DNA from: Fomitopsis serialis
Lineage: Eukaryota > Basidiomycota > Agaricomycetes > Polyporales > Fomitopsidaceae
Length of the DNA stretch: 64,000 nucleotides
Assembly: GCF_022376445.1 (NCBI RefSeq)
Contig: NW_025955109.1
Location: forward strand, 1 to 64,000
Direction of reading: 5' to 3'
Part shown: positions 21,147 through 31,260 of the stretch, piece by piece
Numbering within the stretch: position 1 is the first letter of the stretch
Layout: the number at the start of each line of letters is the position of its first letter
The notes under the pieces: model-generated
Databases searched by the model: none
What the model was told of the DNA's origin: nothing
The model's input: only the letters and a program-made list of their open reading frames with translations
Position numbers and translations under genes: made by a program

Positions 21147-22686
21147 CTACCGATCAGGCTCGACCCCGTATGTCGAAGTCGTCTCCGAGATCGTGTCCGG
21201 CGACTCGAGCACACCATTTATCGCGTTCACCCCATTGAGCTTCACCTCGCTCCGCACCCTCTCCGGGCGCACCGCGTACTGCCTCAGTGCCTCCACCGCA
21301 TGGGGATGCACATCCCTATCGACCTCGTCGCCCCAGATGATATCCAAGTGTTCGTACCCATGCAGTCTGCGCGCCATTGTATGGCCGGGCAGCTGCCGCA
21401 GCATCATGTCGATGTCCACGAGCGAGTCGGAGTCGCCGTACAGCAGCACGACCGGCGAGACGATGTTCCTGGTCGGAAAGCGCGCGGGGGCGTAGCTCGT
21501 CACGCCGCTCGGGCGGTGCCTCTCCGCCGCGGCGCCGGAGACGCGGATGACCTTCTGCACGTCCTCGTCGTACATTTGGAATTTGCCGTTGCGCATGATC
21601 TGGAACCAGTGCACGACGGCCTTGACGGAGGAGAAGGAGTAGAGGTGCGCGTACGCAGCGGACTTCTGCAGCGGGGAGATGTTCTTGGATTGCCAGCCGA
21701 AGAGGAAGCGGAGGGAGTGGTGGATGACGGAGGTGAACACGGGCGGATAGAGTAGTGATTGCCAGGCGGGCGCAGAAGAGAGGATCGCTCTGCGGCCGAA
21801 GATTAGGAACAGAAGGGTGGGACTGGCTCCCGAAATACACTGTCAACACGGAACATGCATGAATGTGATCTGTCACTCACGAAGCTTTCATCAGCCCGTC
21901 GACGATGGACGCGTGCAGACCGGGCGGGCTCATGGCGGGTGCGAGCGCGACGAAGACATTGACCTTGTTATTCAGCTGTGGGTGAATGCTCAGCGCTGCA
22001 AAGGCCTGCGCGGTGCCCTGACTGAAGCCAACGTAGCTGAGACTCGGCTCCTTCGTCACGTCGAGGATGTATTCAATGGAGTCCGGGATATCATGCCAGG
22101 CGAAGTCATCGATGCTGTAGTTCCAGAACTTTGTGCTGTTCGGGTTGTGGTGGATGCTCTTCTTCGAATACTTGTTTCCGCGGTTGTTCCCGAGCCAGAC
22201 ATCGAAGCCGAGCTCGACGAGGGTAAACGCGAGGCTCCGCGCCGGGTCAGTGAGGCAGATCCAGACTTCGCTGTTCATCAAGAGGCCGTGGTGCAAGTAC
22301 ACGACGGGCTTGCCGGTGCTGGCGCCCCGCCTCCCTGAATCTTCTCCGCGACGGAAGGGCAATCTGTGCAGCCCGAGCAGGTATCCGTCCTTGGTCAAGA
22401 CGACGTGCTCCTCGTGCGTGTAGCCAAAGATCTCGCATAACCGTTCAAAGTCGGACGCGAGGCGGATCTTCTCTGCAAGAGCCTTTTGTGGGGACGGTGG
22501 GGACGGTGGGCCGACGACGGTGTGCCAGAGGGTGCGAGAGTGGTCGTAGAACCATTGGATGACGGACGTCGGGAGGAATGCGATGATGAAAGTGAGGATG
22601 GTTTCGAGGGTAACAAATATGGAACCAAAAAGGATGGCGGTATATTCCCGCGCGGTGAGGCGGCCAATGAGCGGGATGTGCGGCAT
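21147..22686 (-). CDS. Acid lipase / steryl ester hydrolase (alpha/beta hydrolase)
   Basis: Two exons, 22686-21881 and 21822-21147, are joined by a 58-nt intron (GTGAGT..GCCAG) and give 493 residues. Near the N-terminus there is a hydrophobic membrane segment (AILFGSIFVTLETILTFIIA). The alpha/beta-hydrolase core shows the oxyanion motif VYLHHGLL, DVWLGNNRGNKYS, the nucleophile elbow GFSQG (catalytic Ser), the acid in LLYGDSDSLVD and the histidine in YEHLDIIWGDE. These match lysosomal acid lipase and yeast Tgl1/Yeh1/Yeh2 enzymes, which hydrolyse sterol esters or triacylglycerols at membranes or lipid droplets. The start is the first ATG in frame (MPHIPLIGRLTAREY). The frame is open a further 75 bases upstream without an ATG, so another 5' exon (for example from the ATG at 22798) is possible. 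The gene runs tail-to-head with TRP1, about 350 bp away. Confidence 0.85.
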
Positions 22687-23041
22687 GATACCGAGCAGAC
22701 GAGAGACGATGAGAGAGAGGAGCAGAGCGCGACGAACGTCGCGGTGTACAGTATCCCACAAGCGCTAGCCCTTCGTCACTGACCAGAACACGGTGCATGT
22801 GATTCTAGCAGATGATCGTCCCGCCTCCATTAGCGCAACTACGCCCGCTCGAGAATGCACTCAGGAGAGATTCGAACAGTGGTATATAACAGATCTGCCG
22901 TACAGTATCAGCAACGACACGCGAGACATTCGTGACTAGACGTATATACACTCCGACGCCAACAAAACAGCATATTTTTAACAGCAGTCTCGACATCGAA
23001 AGCACCGCAACATCCTACCAACTCCATCACAGCTTCCCTCG

Positions 23042-25803
23042 TCACCAGCCCTTGGCCGCCTTGATGAACGCCCGCACCTTCGCCGTATCCTTGCGTCGCC
23101 CACTGGCACCCTCCACGCCCCCGCTGACGTCGACAGCCCACGGACGGACAGTCTCGACCGCCTCCTTGATGTTCTCCGGCGTGAGCCCGCCGGCGAGTAT
23201 AATCGGCATCCGCCCCTCCGCGCCCTTCACCCCCGGCACCTCGCCCCTCTCGACCACCGCCCGCGCAACCTCCCAGTCCAGCTTCGCCCCGCTCCCGCCG
23301 CTCAGCCCGTCGCCGCCGGGGCGCACCGCGTCCAGGAGGACGAACTGGTTCAGCCCGGGGCGCGTGACCTCCGCGACCGCGTCCACCCCACTCTCGCCGA
23401 CGTGCACGACGCGGATGACGGGCACGGGCAGGAAGCGCGCCCACTCCGCGGGCTCGCGCCCGTGCAGCTGCACCATGTCCAGGTGCGCGACCTCCACCGC
23501 GCGCACGATCGTCTCCAGCGGCGCGTCCTGGAACACGCCCACGAGCAGCGGGCGGCTCGGCGAGTCCTGCGGGGCCACCGCCTCCCGCGCCGCCGTCGCG
23601 TGCGCCGCGAACCACGGCACCCGCGCCATCTCCGCGCCCGCGCCCGCCTGCGCCTGCGCCTGTGCGAGCCGGCCCGCGAGGTAGCTGTTCCGCGGCGACG
23701 GCGTGGCGGGGGAGAGCGGCGGGGAGGACGAGCGGACGGGGCGGGCGAAGCGCGACGCGTGCACCGCGACGCTGATCGCCTGTGCCTGCGCGAGCGAGAC
23801 GGCGCGCTTGCTCGTCGGGACGAACATCAGCCCGAGCATGTCCGCGCCCGCCTCCACCGCGCTGAGCGCGTCGTCCTCCGTGCGGATCCCGCATATCTTC
23901 ACGAGCGGCCGCTCCGCGCCGCGCTCCTTCCCCTTCGCGCCGTCCGGGGCCAGCGTCGCGGGCGACGGCGGCGCGGGCCAGTCGAGCAGGGTGCGGATGA
24001 ACGCGCGCGGGTCCTCCGCGCGCATGAGGCTCTCGCCGACGAGGACCGCGCCGACGCCCTCGCCGACGTACGTGCGGACGTCCTCGGGGCCCACGATCCC
24101 GCTGAGCGCGCAGAGGACGACGTCCGCGCCGGCGAGCCTCTCCGCGAGGCGGCTCGTCGTCTGCATGTCGACGCTGAAGTCGTGCAGGTTGCGGTTGTTC
24201 ACGCCGACGACGCGCGCGGGGAGCGCGAGCGCGGCGCCGAGCTCCTTCGCGTTGTTCACCTCCACGAGCGGCTCCATCCCGAGCGCCCGCGCGTACGTGT
24301 AGAGCTCCTGCAGGCGCGCCTCGGAGAGCATCGCGACGATGAGCAGCACGCTGTCCGCGCCGTGCAGGCGCGCCTCCGCGATCTGGTACTCGTCGAAGAT
24401 GAAGTCCTTGCGGAGGATCGCCGGACGCTCCGCGAGCGCGTCGACGGCCTGCCTCGCCAGGCGCATGTCGAGCAGGCTGCCCTTGAACCACGTTGGCTCC
24501 GTGAGGACCGAGATGACGGACGTGCCCGCGAGCGCGTACGTCAGGGCCTGCTGCGCTGCGTTCGCGTTCGGCGCGATGTTGCCCTTGGACGGGGACGCGC
24601 GCTTGATCTCGGCGAGGAGGGCGGGCTTGCGGGGTGCGCGCCGGAGGGCGTCGACGAAGGACGTGAGCGGGGGCGCGAGCGACATGGCGAGGAGGGCGTC
24701 GAGGTCGGCGGGGGACGTCCCGGGGGTAGCCTTCGCCACCTCCACGTCGCGCAAGCGTTGTGCGTATATCCGCTCGAGAATCGTGGGCACCTTGCCGGGG
24801 CCGTTGACAGATGTTGAAGGCCCTGCGTGCACTCGTGTGTCGGCCTGGCCGTTTGGCTGACCGTTTGCGTGCGCGCTGCCGTTTGCGGTCTTCAGCCCGT
24901 CCCTGCCCTCGCCGAAGACGCCAAAGTCCTTGTTCTCCTCCGCATCCCAGCGGCCGCCCTTGACATTGAGGAAGTTGCGGAGGAGGTCGTCGCCGGACTC
25001 TGAGAGGATGCTCTCTGGGTGGTACTGCACGGCCTCCATGGTGTATTCGCGATGACGGACGCCCATGATGACGCCGCTCTCTTGCGTCGTCGCTGTGACC
25101 GCGAGGCAGTCTGGAAGGGAAGGTGCGCCGGCGCTGAGGGAGTGGTAGCGGGTGCACTTGATGGACTGCGGGACGGACTTGAACATGCCGCGACCGTCGT
25201 GCATGACGTGCGAGACCTTGCCGTGGACAATCTCGCCCGCGTATCTGAGGACATGGTCAGCATTCGTATCGTTTGAAAAGTGGTGCGGGGAACAGCGGTC
25301 GCTCGGGGATTCGGAAGGTCTGCGAAGGAGCTATGTTCCGTGGCAGAAAAGACATTTAATGGATGGGATTGGCGGACGAGAAAAGCTGTTGGCCGTGCGA
25401 CTCCCCGCGATGCAATCCGCCCTTCGACAACCGCCAAACGTGTCTCGTCTGGCAAAGCAATCGAAACGAAATGGGGGACGACTCACGAGATTTGCCCTCC
25501 GTATGCGTCAACAAGGCACTGGAGGCCCATGCAGACTCCGAGAATGGGGACCTTTCCTGTAAAGTATGTGATAGCATCGCGAGAGATACCGGAATCTGTG
25601 GTGGGATGGCCGGGGCCAGGGGAGATGATGAGTGAGTTTATGTGGAGGTGAGGGAAGTCGTCGGGGGTGATGGCGTCGTTGCGGACGACGGTGACGTCTG
25701 CGCCGAGGATTGAGAGGGACTGGTAGAGGTTCCAGGTGAAGGAGTCGAAGTTGTCGATGAGGAGGACATCGATGGGCTTGGTGAGCTCGTCGGGGAGAGG
25801 CAT
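23042..25803 (-). CDS. TRP1: Trifunctional tryptophan synthesis protein (GATase-IGPS-PRAI)
   Basis: Exons 25803-25487 and 25244-23042 (839 residues) flank a long 242-nt intron (GTGAGT..CTCAG, phase 2). Domain 1 is the glutamine amidotransferase of anthranilate synthase: [20 protein letters not shown], nucleophile Cys in GVCMGLQ, and HPES near residue 165. Domain 2 is indole-3-glycerol-phosphate synthase: [49 protein letters not shown]. Domain 3 is phosphoribosylanthranilate isomerase: [50 protein letters not shown]. This order is the usual fungal TRP1/trpC fusion, supplying ammonia to anthranilate synthase and catalysing the isomerase and IGPS steps in the cytosol. GC content of the coding region is high. 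It is divergent from the gene at 26004 across about 200 bp, which presumably holds both promoters; a TATAAATA lies at about 25829-25836. Confidence 0.96.
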
Positions 25804-26003
25804 GGTGGGAGGCGGGGGGAGGTGGCCCTATAAATATGAGCAAGAGGTGGCGGTGGCGGGGAGAGAGGGCGTCGACGGCAACCGAGCCATATCGTGACTC
25901 CCAACCCTAACCCTGCTGCAGGGCCTCCCGCCCACCGTCAGCCACCGCGGCCGCCGCCTTCGCCCCCTGCTCGCTGCCACGCCCGCCTCCTCCGCCGCCC
26001 ACG

Positions 26004-26684
26004 ATGATCCCGCTGCACCGCACCCTCGCCCGCTCGCCGTCCACGCCGCTGCAGCTGCCCAGCCCGCAGCCGGCTCCCCATCTGCTCGCGCCCTCTGCCT
26101 CCTTCGACTCCTCGCACGACAGGCCGCAGGTGCTGTCCCCGCTCGAGGTCGCCCGCATCTCCTACTTTCCCTCCTCCGCCTCAGCCAGCCCCAAGCTCGG
26201 CATGAACACCCCCGTCCGATTCGTCCGCCCCGGCCGTCCCTCCGCGTCCCTCGACGTTCAGCCGGCCTACACCGCCTCCATGCCATCCAGCCACGCTATG
26301 CACCCGCCTCCCTTCGAGCGCTTCCAGTTCAGCGCCGCCTTCCGCGACCGCGCCAACATCGCACAACCCACCCAGCCTCCCTCGCGCACCCGCCTCGTCC
26401 TCAACAGGCTCAAGGCGCGCACCAGCCGTCTGCCGCGGAAGCTCGGCCTCAGCTCAGGACGGTCTGCCCACCTCCGCCCGCCGCGCGTTCCGTCCGACCC
26501 GGAGCTCGCCTTCCAGGACGAACAGCATCGCAAGCACCTCTGCTGGCGGTGCCGCAAAGCCGGTGGGCGGCAGACGGGCTGCCGCGCGTTCAAGACGCCT
26601 GCATCTCCCGACGAGATGGTCAAGGCCATGGGCTATCACTTCGACACCATGGACATCTCCGCCGTCTTGGCCGGAGTGTCTTGA
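26004..26684 (+). CDS. Hypothetical Pro/Ser-rich protein with a Cys motif
   Basis: A 226-codon frame without an intron, starting at the first ATG (MIPLHRTLARSP). The first 120 residues are rich in Pro, Ser and Ala and probably disordered. A basic middle follows (RTRLVLNRLKARTSRLPRKL). The C-terminal 60 residues look structured and contain HLCWRCRKAGGRQTGCRAF, with three cysteines that might bind metal, and an acidic end. No signal peptide or membrane segment is visible. It is head-to-head with TRP1, so the two could share regulation, but nothing links their functions. I do not recognise the family. Confidence 0.6.
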   Translation: MIPLHRTLARSPSTPLQLPSPQPAPHLLAPSASFDSSHDRPQVLSPLEVARISYFPSSASASPKLGMNTPVRFVRPGRPSASLDVQPAYTASMPSSHAMHPPPFERFQFSAAFRDRANIAQPTQPPSRTRLVLNRLKARTSRLPRKLGLSSGRSAHLRPPRVPSDPELAFQDEQHRKHLCWRCRKAGGRQTGCRAFKTPASPDEMVKAMGYHFDTMDISAVLAGVS

Positions 26685-27545
26685 GTGCATCAGGATGTAT
26701 AGAGTTTTTCTACTTGCGCTCGTGCCTCGGTCGTCCTCCAATATATCTGCCGCACTGTTCACTCGACGCGATCACCAGTCCATCCCCTGATAAAACGTCT
26801 TGACCGCGTTACTGACTGACGTGTAGATGCGCTGGCACTGCCATCCTTAAAACTAACTTTCATGCCTCGAGGCTCACCATCTTCCGTGCAGCCTATCCGA
26901 ACATCATCACGCCCCGTTCCTTCAGCCACCACTGAATCCCGCCGGTACTTTTCCTGGTCCCCACGACTCCCACAGCTCCCTCACACTCACGCATGGCCTC
27001 TCGAGACCATCTTCCTGGTCCGAGTCCGCACTGCGAGTGTATGCACTCATCCCAGTCAGTCGACCAGATCAGCTTCGCCCGTGCAGACTACAACCGTGAC
27101 CGTCCGCAGAACGTGGACGCCGTGACAGGATTGGCATCCTTGTACGGTCGTGGCGTGTCCGGATTCACGGCACATGCACGGGTGATGAGAAACATGGCAG
27201 TTTCGCCAGGACCAATTAGCGAGCGCGACCAACCGTCTATGACTTGTCTGATACTTTGAGTTGATAATCATGAGCAACGTAGGTATGTATTTTTTTACGG
27301 GTCCGGAGAGCGAGCGCATGTCCTTCCGATATATTGAAGACTTACCTAGAGAATCAACGTGAACTCGCCGTAGGCACTGTTGTCGCGCGAAGAGACGCGT
27401 TATTTGCTCTTATTGACGCGTATACACGGCCGCGCGGTAAACCCCTCAGAGTCAATAATGAGGACCGAGGTTACCGCGACAGGGGTTTGCGCCAAACCTC
27501 CTGCAGTCAACCTATACCTTCACCGGTCCTTCTCCCACCCCCACC
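26685..27545. promoter_or_regulatory. Intergenic region upstream of the Crinkler-type gene
   Basis: No gene seen. An imperfect inverted repeat at about 27432-27479 pairs CGCGGTAA with TTACCGCG and CCTCA with TGAGG around a short loop, some 70 bp before the CACCATGG start at 27546. It could be a regulatory palindrome. A short T-run (TTTTTTT) lies near 27290. Confidence 0.35.
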
Positions 27546-30283
27546 ATGGCGGCACAGCTTACGATCTGGTTCTACTTCGTCCGCGACAACTTCGAGCCCG
27601 ACGGACACTGGTCTTGGCCTGTGACAGTGTCTGAAGGCACCACCATCGCTTCATTCCAGCAGGAGGTCAAGGACTTCGTCCGCCCCAAGCTCAACGATGT
27701 CCATCCCGCGAGGCTCCGCGTGTGGAAGCTGGAAACCCCGTGGAAGCTGCTTGTGGATAGCACGCCCGTGCCGCCCGGGACCCAGCACCAGCGCAGAAGC
27801 GCCTGCTCGCGCCCGCCGAGACGGTGAGGGCAGAGGACGGATGGCCAGAGGACTGCACCACTGTTCTGGTGCAGCTCCCCGCCGCCCGAGGTACGTCGTA
27901 CCCCTTCTCGCTTGGCTTATGCTCAGCCGCACACGCTACCCGAACATAGGCGACCCTCCGTCTGCGGATGGTGAGTACATCCCTTTGCGTGCATTCTGCG
28001 TGCTCAACGAGTGTGCCGTCGGAAGACGCCTCTGCTCGGGCCACGCAGGACCTGGTCCGCGAATACAGCGACATCTTCGTCCAAGTGACGGAGCCAGGAT
28101 GTTTCCAGGAGTCCGACATCGCTCTGAACGACATCAAAGAAACAGCGGCGGTCCCGCCGTTTGTCGAGCGGTTCCGCGACACGCTGGACAGGAAACCGGA
28201 CCTACCCGACGACGTGCGCGTTATCCTGTAATGGTTTCGGTCCTCGCTGCTGACGGGATGCCGTAGCTAGCCGAGCTGTGCGTCGACCGCGACGCGTGGG
28301 CTGCGTATGCCCTGCTCCCCGAGCAAAAAGGCCTTGCGGACGACGGCGGGCCATCTGGCGATCCCGCCGTCGAACGCGGACCCGGGCGTACTGAGGAGCC
28401 AGTCGCCGCGAAGGATCCATCCAGGCCCCAGGAGGAAGAAGAGACGCAGCGCCGCGCCGTCAGCCAACTTGAGGCGGCCCATATCAACTGGGTCGCGTCC
28501 ATCGAGTGGGAGAGATTCTGGACACATGGCCTCGCCAGTCTGGAACCTAGCCTGGAGGAAGCCGCGGCGTACGCGATGTTCTTCTTCGGCCTCATGGCGT
28601 CTGTTCCGCGGAACCCAACCCTCAGTGCTCGGCGGTACGTGACCGCTTGCTCGCCGCGTTCATCCCAGGCTGTAACTCGTCCTTGCCCACACATACAGAC
28701 GCGACAGGGCGTGGCCTCTGACGCTCATTACGCAGTGCCAGCGTCTCTGCGCCCGGTCTGGTGAGAGTCCCTACCGGATGTACACGCCGCACAGCGACTT
28801 CCTCTTGTCGAAGTCGTCTGTTCCTCGCCTGCTCGTCGAGGTGCAGTCATGCCCGACGATGTCGTGGGCCGAGGACCTGGTCCGGATGGTTCTGCAAGGC
28901 GCCGCTGTCGTGCGGATGGCGAACACGTTCATGGACGAATTCAAGGAGAAGAAGAACTTTGTGCTCGTCGCCGTCTATATTGCCGGGAATGGCACAGTGA
29001 CTACCTATACCTTATTCCAGGTGAAGGAGAAGCGTCGCATCGTACGTTCATTGATTCATGGCCAAGTGGCATCACTGAGCTAGCATAGGTCTATTACTAT
29101 AACGACATCCAGCAATTGGACAGTCCGGTTGAACGGGTCACTTTCGTTCGCCGGCTGTACAACCTACTCTACACACTGCACGACGGCGACGAGGGCGACG
29201 CTACGGATGCGATAATCAACGCGTATCGAGCAAAGGTGTCCAAAGCAGGTGTCTACATGCAGTGGTTCTCTCCCGGCAAGTCGAACAAACGCCCTCGCAT
29301 GGATGGCAGTGGTGGTAGCGATCGAGGCTCCGATGCGGGCGATGCGGGCCCAGACGGAGCAGAGGCGGCAGAGTTCAGGGCGCACGGCTACGAGGTGACA
29401 TCGTATGTCATTGTGGACAGTAGTGGCGTCGTGTGGGAGCCGTTCGAAACGGTGCGCCGTCCCGTCGTGCTTGTCACGCACCATTCTGACCCCAAGTCTC
29501 CAGTTCCCGCCCAACATCCGCGCCGTCGACAGAATTGACGGCCGGGGAGCGCGCCTCATCGCAAAGAAAGTGCGCGAGCATTCAGACGAGCTCAGGCTCC
29601 TCAAACTCCTCGACACCACCGAGCCAGGCCGTGAGCACATCATCTCGATACTCGATACGTTCCATTCGCCGTCCGGGCCGTGGATGATCTTGCCCAAGAT
29701 GTCCTCTGTCGCAGGCACCCTCGATCGCGCTCCTGGGTCCCTTTCTGGCAAGGCCGTTCGACTCTGCTGGGGCCTCGTCAAGGGCGTCGCGTTCCTCCAC
29801 AAGCACCTCGTCGCTCACAGGGACATCAAGCCGGATAACCTCGTACACGACGGGTACTACTGCCTGAAAATCATCGACTTCGACGTTGCGGTTCAACTGC
29901 AAGACGAAGACGACGAGGTCGACGACTGCCCTGGGACGAGACATTGGAAGGCGCCCGAGGTCGCAAAAAAGGTGCCGACGTACAGCCCGATCAAGGCTGA
30001 CCGATGGTCGTGCGGGCACGTCGTTCTGCACTTGCTCGATACGATTGGGGACCAAGACGGGCTTCTGAGGACGATCGCGACGACGCTGAAGGCGGATGAT
30101 CCCCAGCAGCGGCCGTCGCTGCTCGAATGGCGCGAGTGGGCAACCGGAGCGCTCCCTTCCAACGTGGTCGCCCGAACGCAAAAACGGGACGCGGATGTCG
30201 CAGAGCTTCCTGATGCGAAGAAGCCAAGACTGGCCGAGGCTCATTCTGCACCGGCTCCGTCTGCTGTTAACAAACCCGAATAG
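27546..30283 (+). CDS. Crinkler-type protein: header + REase-like + protein kinase
   Basis: About seven exons. The N-terminal about 80 residues (from ATG 27546, CACCATGG) have the ubiquitin-like Crinkler header pattern: a beta-strand start (LTIWFYF), a TVSEGTTIASFQQEVKDFV helix and LRVWKLE. A helical middle (28060-28620) follows, then a PD-(D/E)XK nuclease-like segment with LLVEVQSCPTMSWAEDLV (28830-28880) and strands to about 29040. The last exon is a protein kinase: LIAKKV lysine, HRDIKPDNL catalytic loop, IIDFD in place of DFG, and GTRHWKAPE. This three-part layout is known for Crinkler-like effectors in chytrids, oomycetes and some basidiomycetes; their host role in saprotrophs is unclear. 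Introns start at about 27891, 27971, 28226, 28635, 29041 and 29450. The first exon changes frame near 27775-27790 (a CCCGGG run), so either a base is miscalled or the gene is broken. A possible 21-nt exon lies at 27950-27970. Confidence 0.7.
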
Positions 30284-30545
30284 GTGATTGAAGCTTGTGT
30301 GGCGGTCCCACGAGCATATTCTGATCGGCTTGAGTGCACCCATCGCTCGCGTTCGTCAACACTCACATTTCACCAGTCGCGAAGTTAACATGTCATCAAG
30401 CACCAGCAGCCCATCGGCAGTGCGACTCCCCAGAACGACGCACCCAACCAGACCTCTACTCCGTTCAGAACTACGTTGTCGCACCCGCGCTCAAGTATCG
30501 CTCCTAGGAAGACTCGGAACACGAACAGTCTCCGGCCCACGATCT

Positions 30546-30885
30546 CATACTTCCGGCCTCTCCCCGCCCGTCTGACGAGCTCCACCCACTCTTGCAGGGA
30601 TCGCATGCCTATGCTATGTGCTGGCTACGTGTCACTCGACCCTGCGAACCTGCGATCGAACCACGACGACCATGGTCCCAGGTCAAGCTCATCGGGGTAC
30701 ACCAGTCGATGCCTCAGCCTCTGCAGTCTGCTGCCCCTTTCTCTGACCTCTCTTACCCTTACCTCTGGCACGTCCGCCGCTGCGCTCTTCGCGTCTAGGA
30801 AGCCTATTATGCCCTTCGCCACGGGAACACCGTACTGGATGCAGATGACCGCCGTCCATTGCGAGGAGGTATACGCGCAGTACAT
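30546..30885 (-). CDS. Possible small hypothetical protein
   Basis: ATG at 30885 opens a minus-strand frame (MYCAYTSSQWTAVICIQYGV...). It can be spliced at GTAAGG (about 30765) to an acceptor CTGCAG near 30722 and again at GTTCGC (about 30650), ending with TGA at 30546-30548. The segment LVYPDELDLGPWSSWFDRR looks like real protein. The first part is hydrophobic (CIQYGVPVAKGIIGFL). There is no recognisable domain, and the donor sites are weak. It lies tail-to-tail with the Crinkler-type gene, about 260 bp away. It may be a fragment of a longer gene with 5' exons beyond 30885. Confidence 0.3.
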
Positions 30886-31260
30886 CCACTATACTAGCAT
30901 TCAGCAGTAACTCCGTAGCATATATGTATACGGTCGTCTCGCCAGACCGCCCGACGTCGAGCGCCACGGGCAGCCTGAGAGGAGACCGCGATTAATTGCA
31001 GTACGCACGTCGTTCTAATATGTATGCACCGTGCGGCGACAAGTACATCCGAGCAAGCGGTGGTTGAGATTCCGGGAGGCCATATGAGCAGACAGAACAG
31101 AAAACAAAACAAAGAAAAGACGACCAAAAGAGCAAACAAACGCAGTCCACGACATCAGTGATCGACACTTTCCCAACCTCCAGCTTCCTTGATATCCGTC
31201 GAACAGACTAACTCGACGGCGACGAACGGCAGCGAGGCTCCCGCAGGACGGCGAATTCGC
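30886..31260. other. Intergenic; no gene seen
   Basis: About 375 bp between the small minus-strand frame and the 3' end of NOXR. It has an A-rich tract near 31090-31140. No gene or RNA recognised. Confidence 0.4.

Noticed and set aside
21316..21876. 186-codon minus-strand frame at the lipase
   Set aside because: A different frame across the lipase intron; splicing at GTGAGT..GCCAG gives the conserved lipase sequence instead.
23402..24817. 471-codon plus-strand frame opposite TRP1
   Set aside because: Antisense composition artefact with no motifs; repeats of Arg/Ala/Leu follow from the codon bias of TRP1.
22908..25157. 749-codon minus-strand frame overlapping TRP1
   Set aside because: An Arg/Gly/Ala-rich shadow of the GC-rich TRP1 exon; the real frame has clear GATase, IGPS and PRAI motifs.
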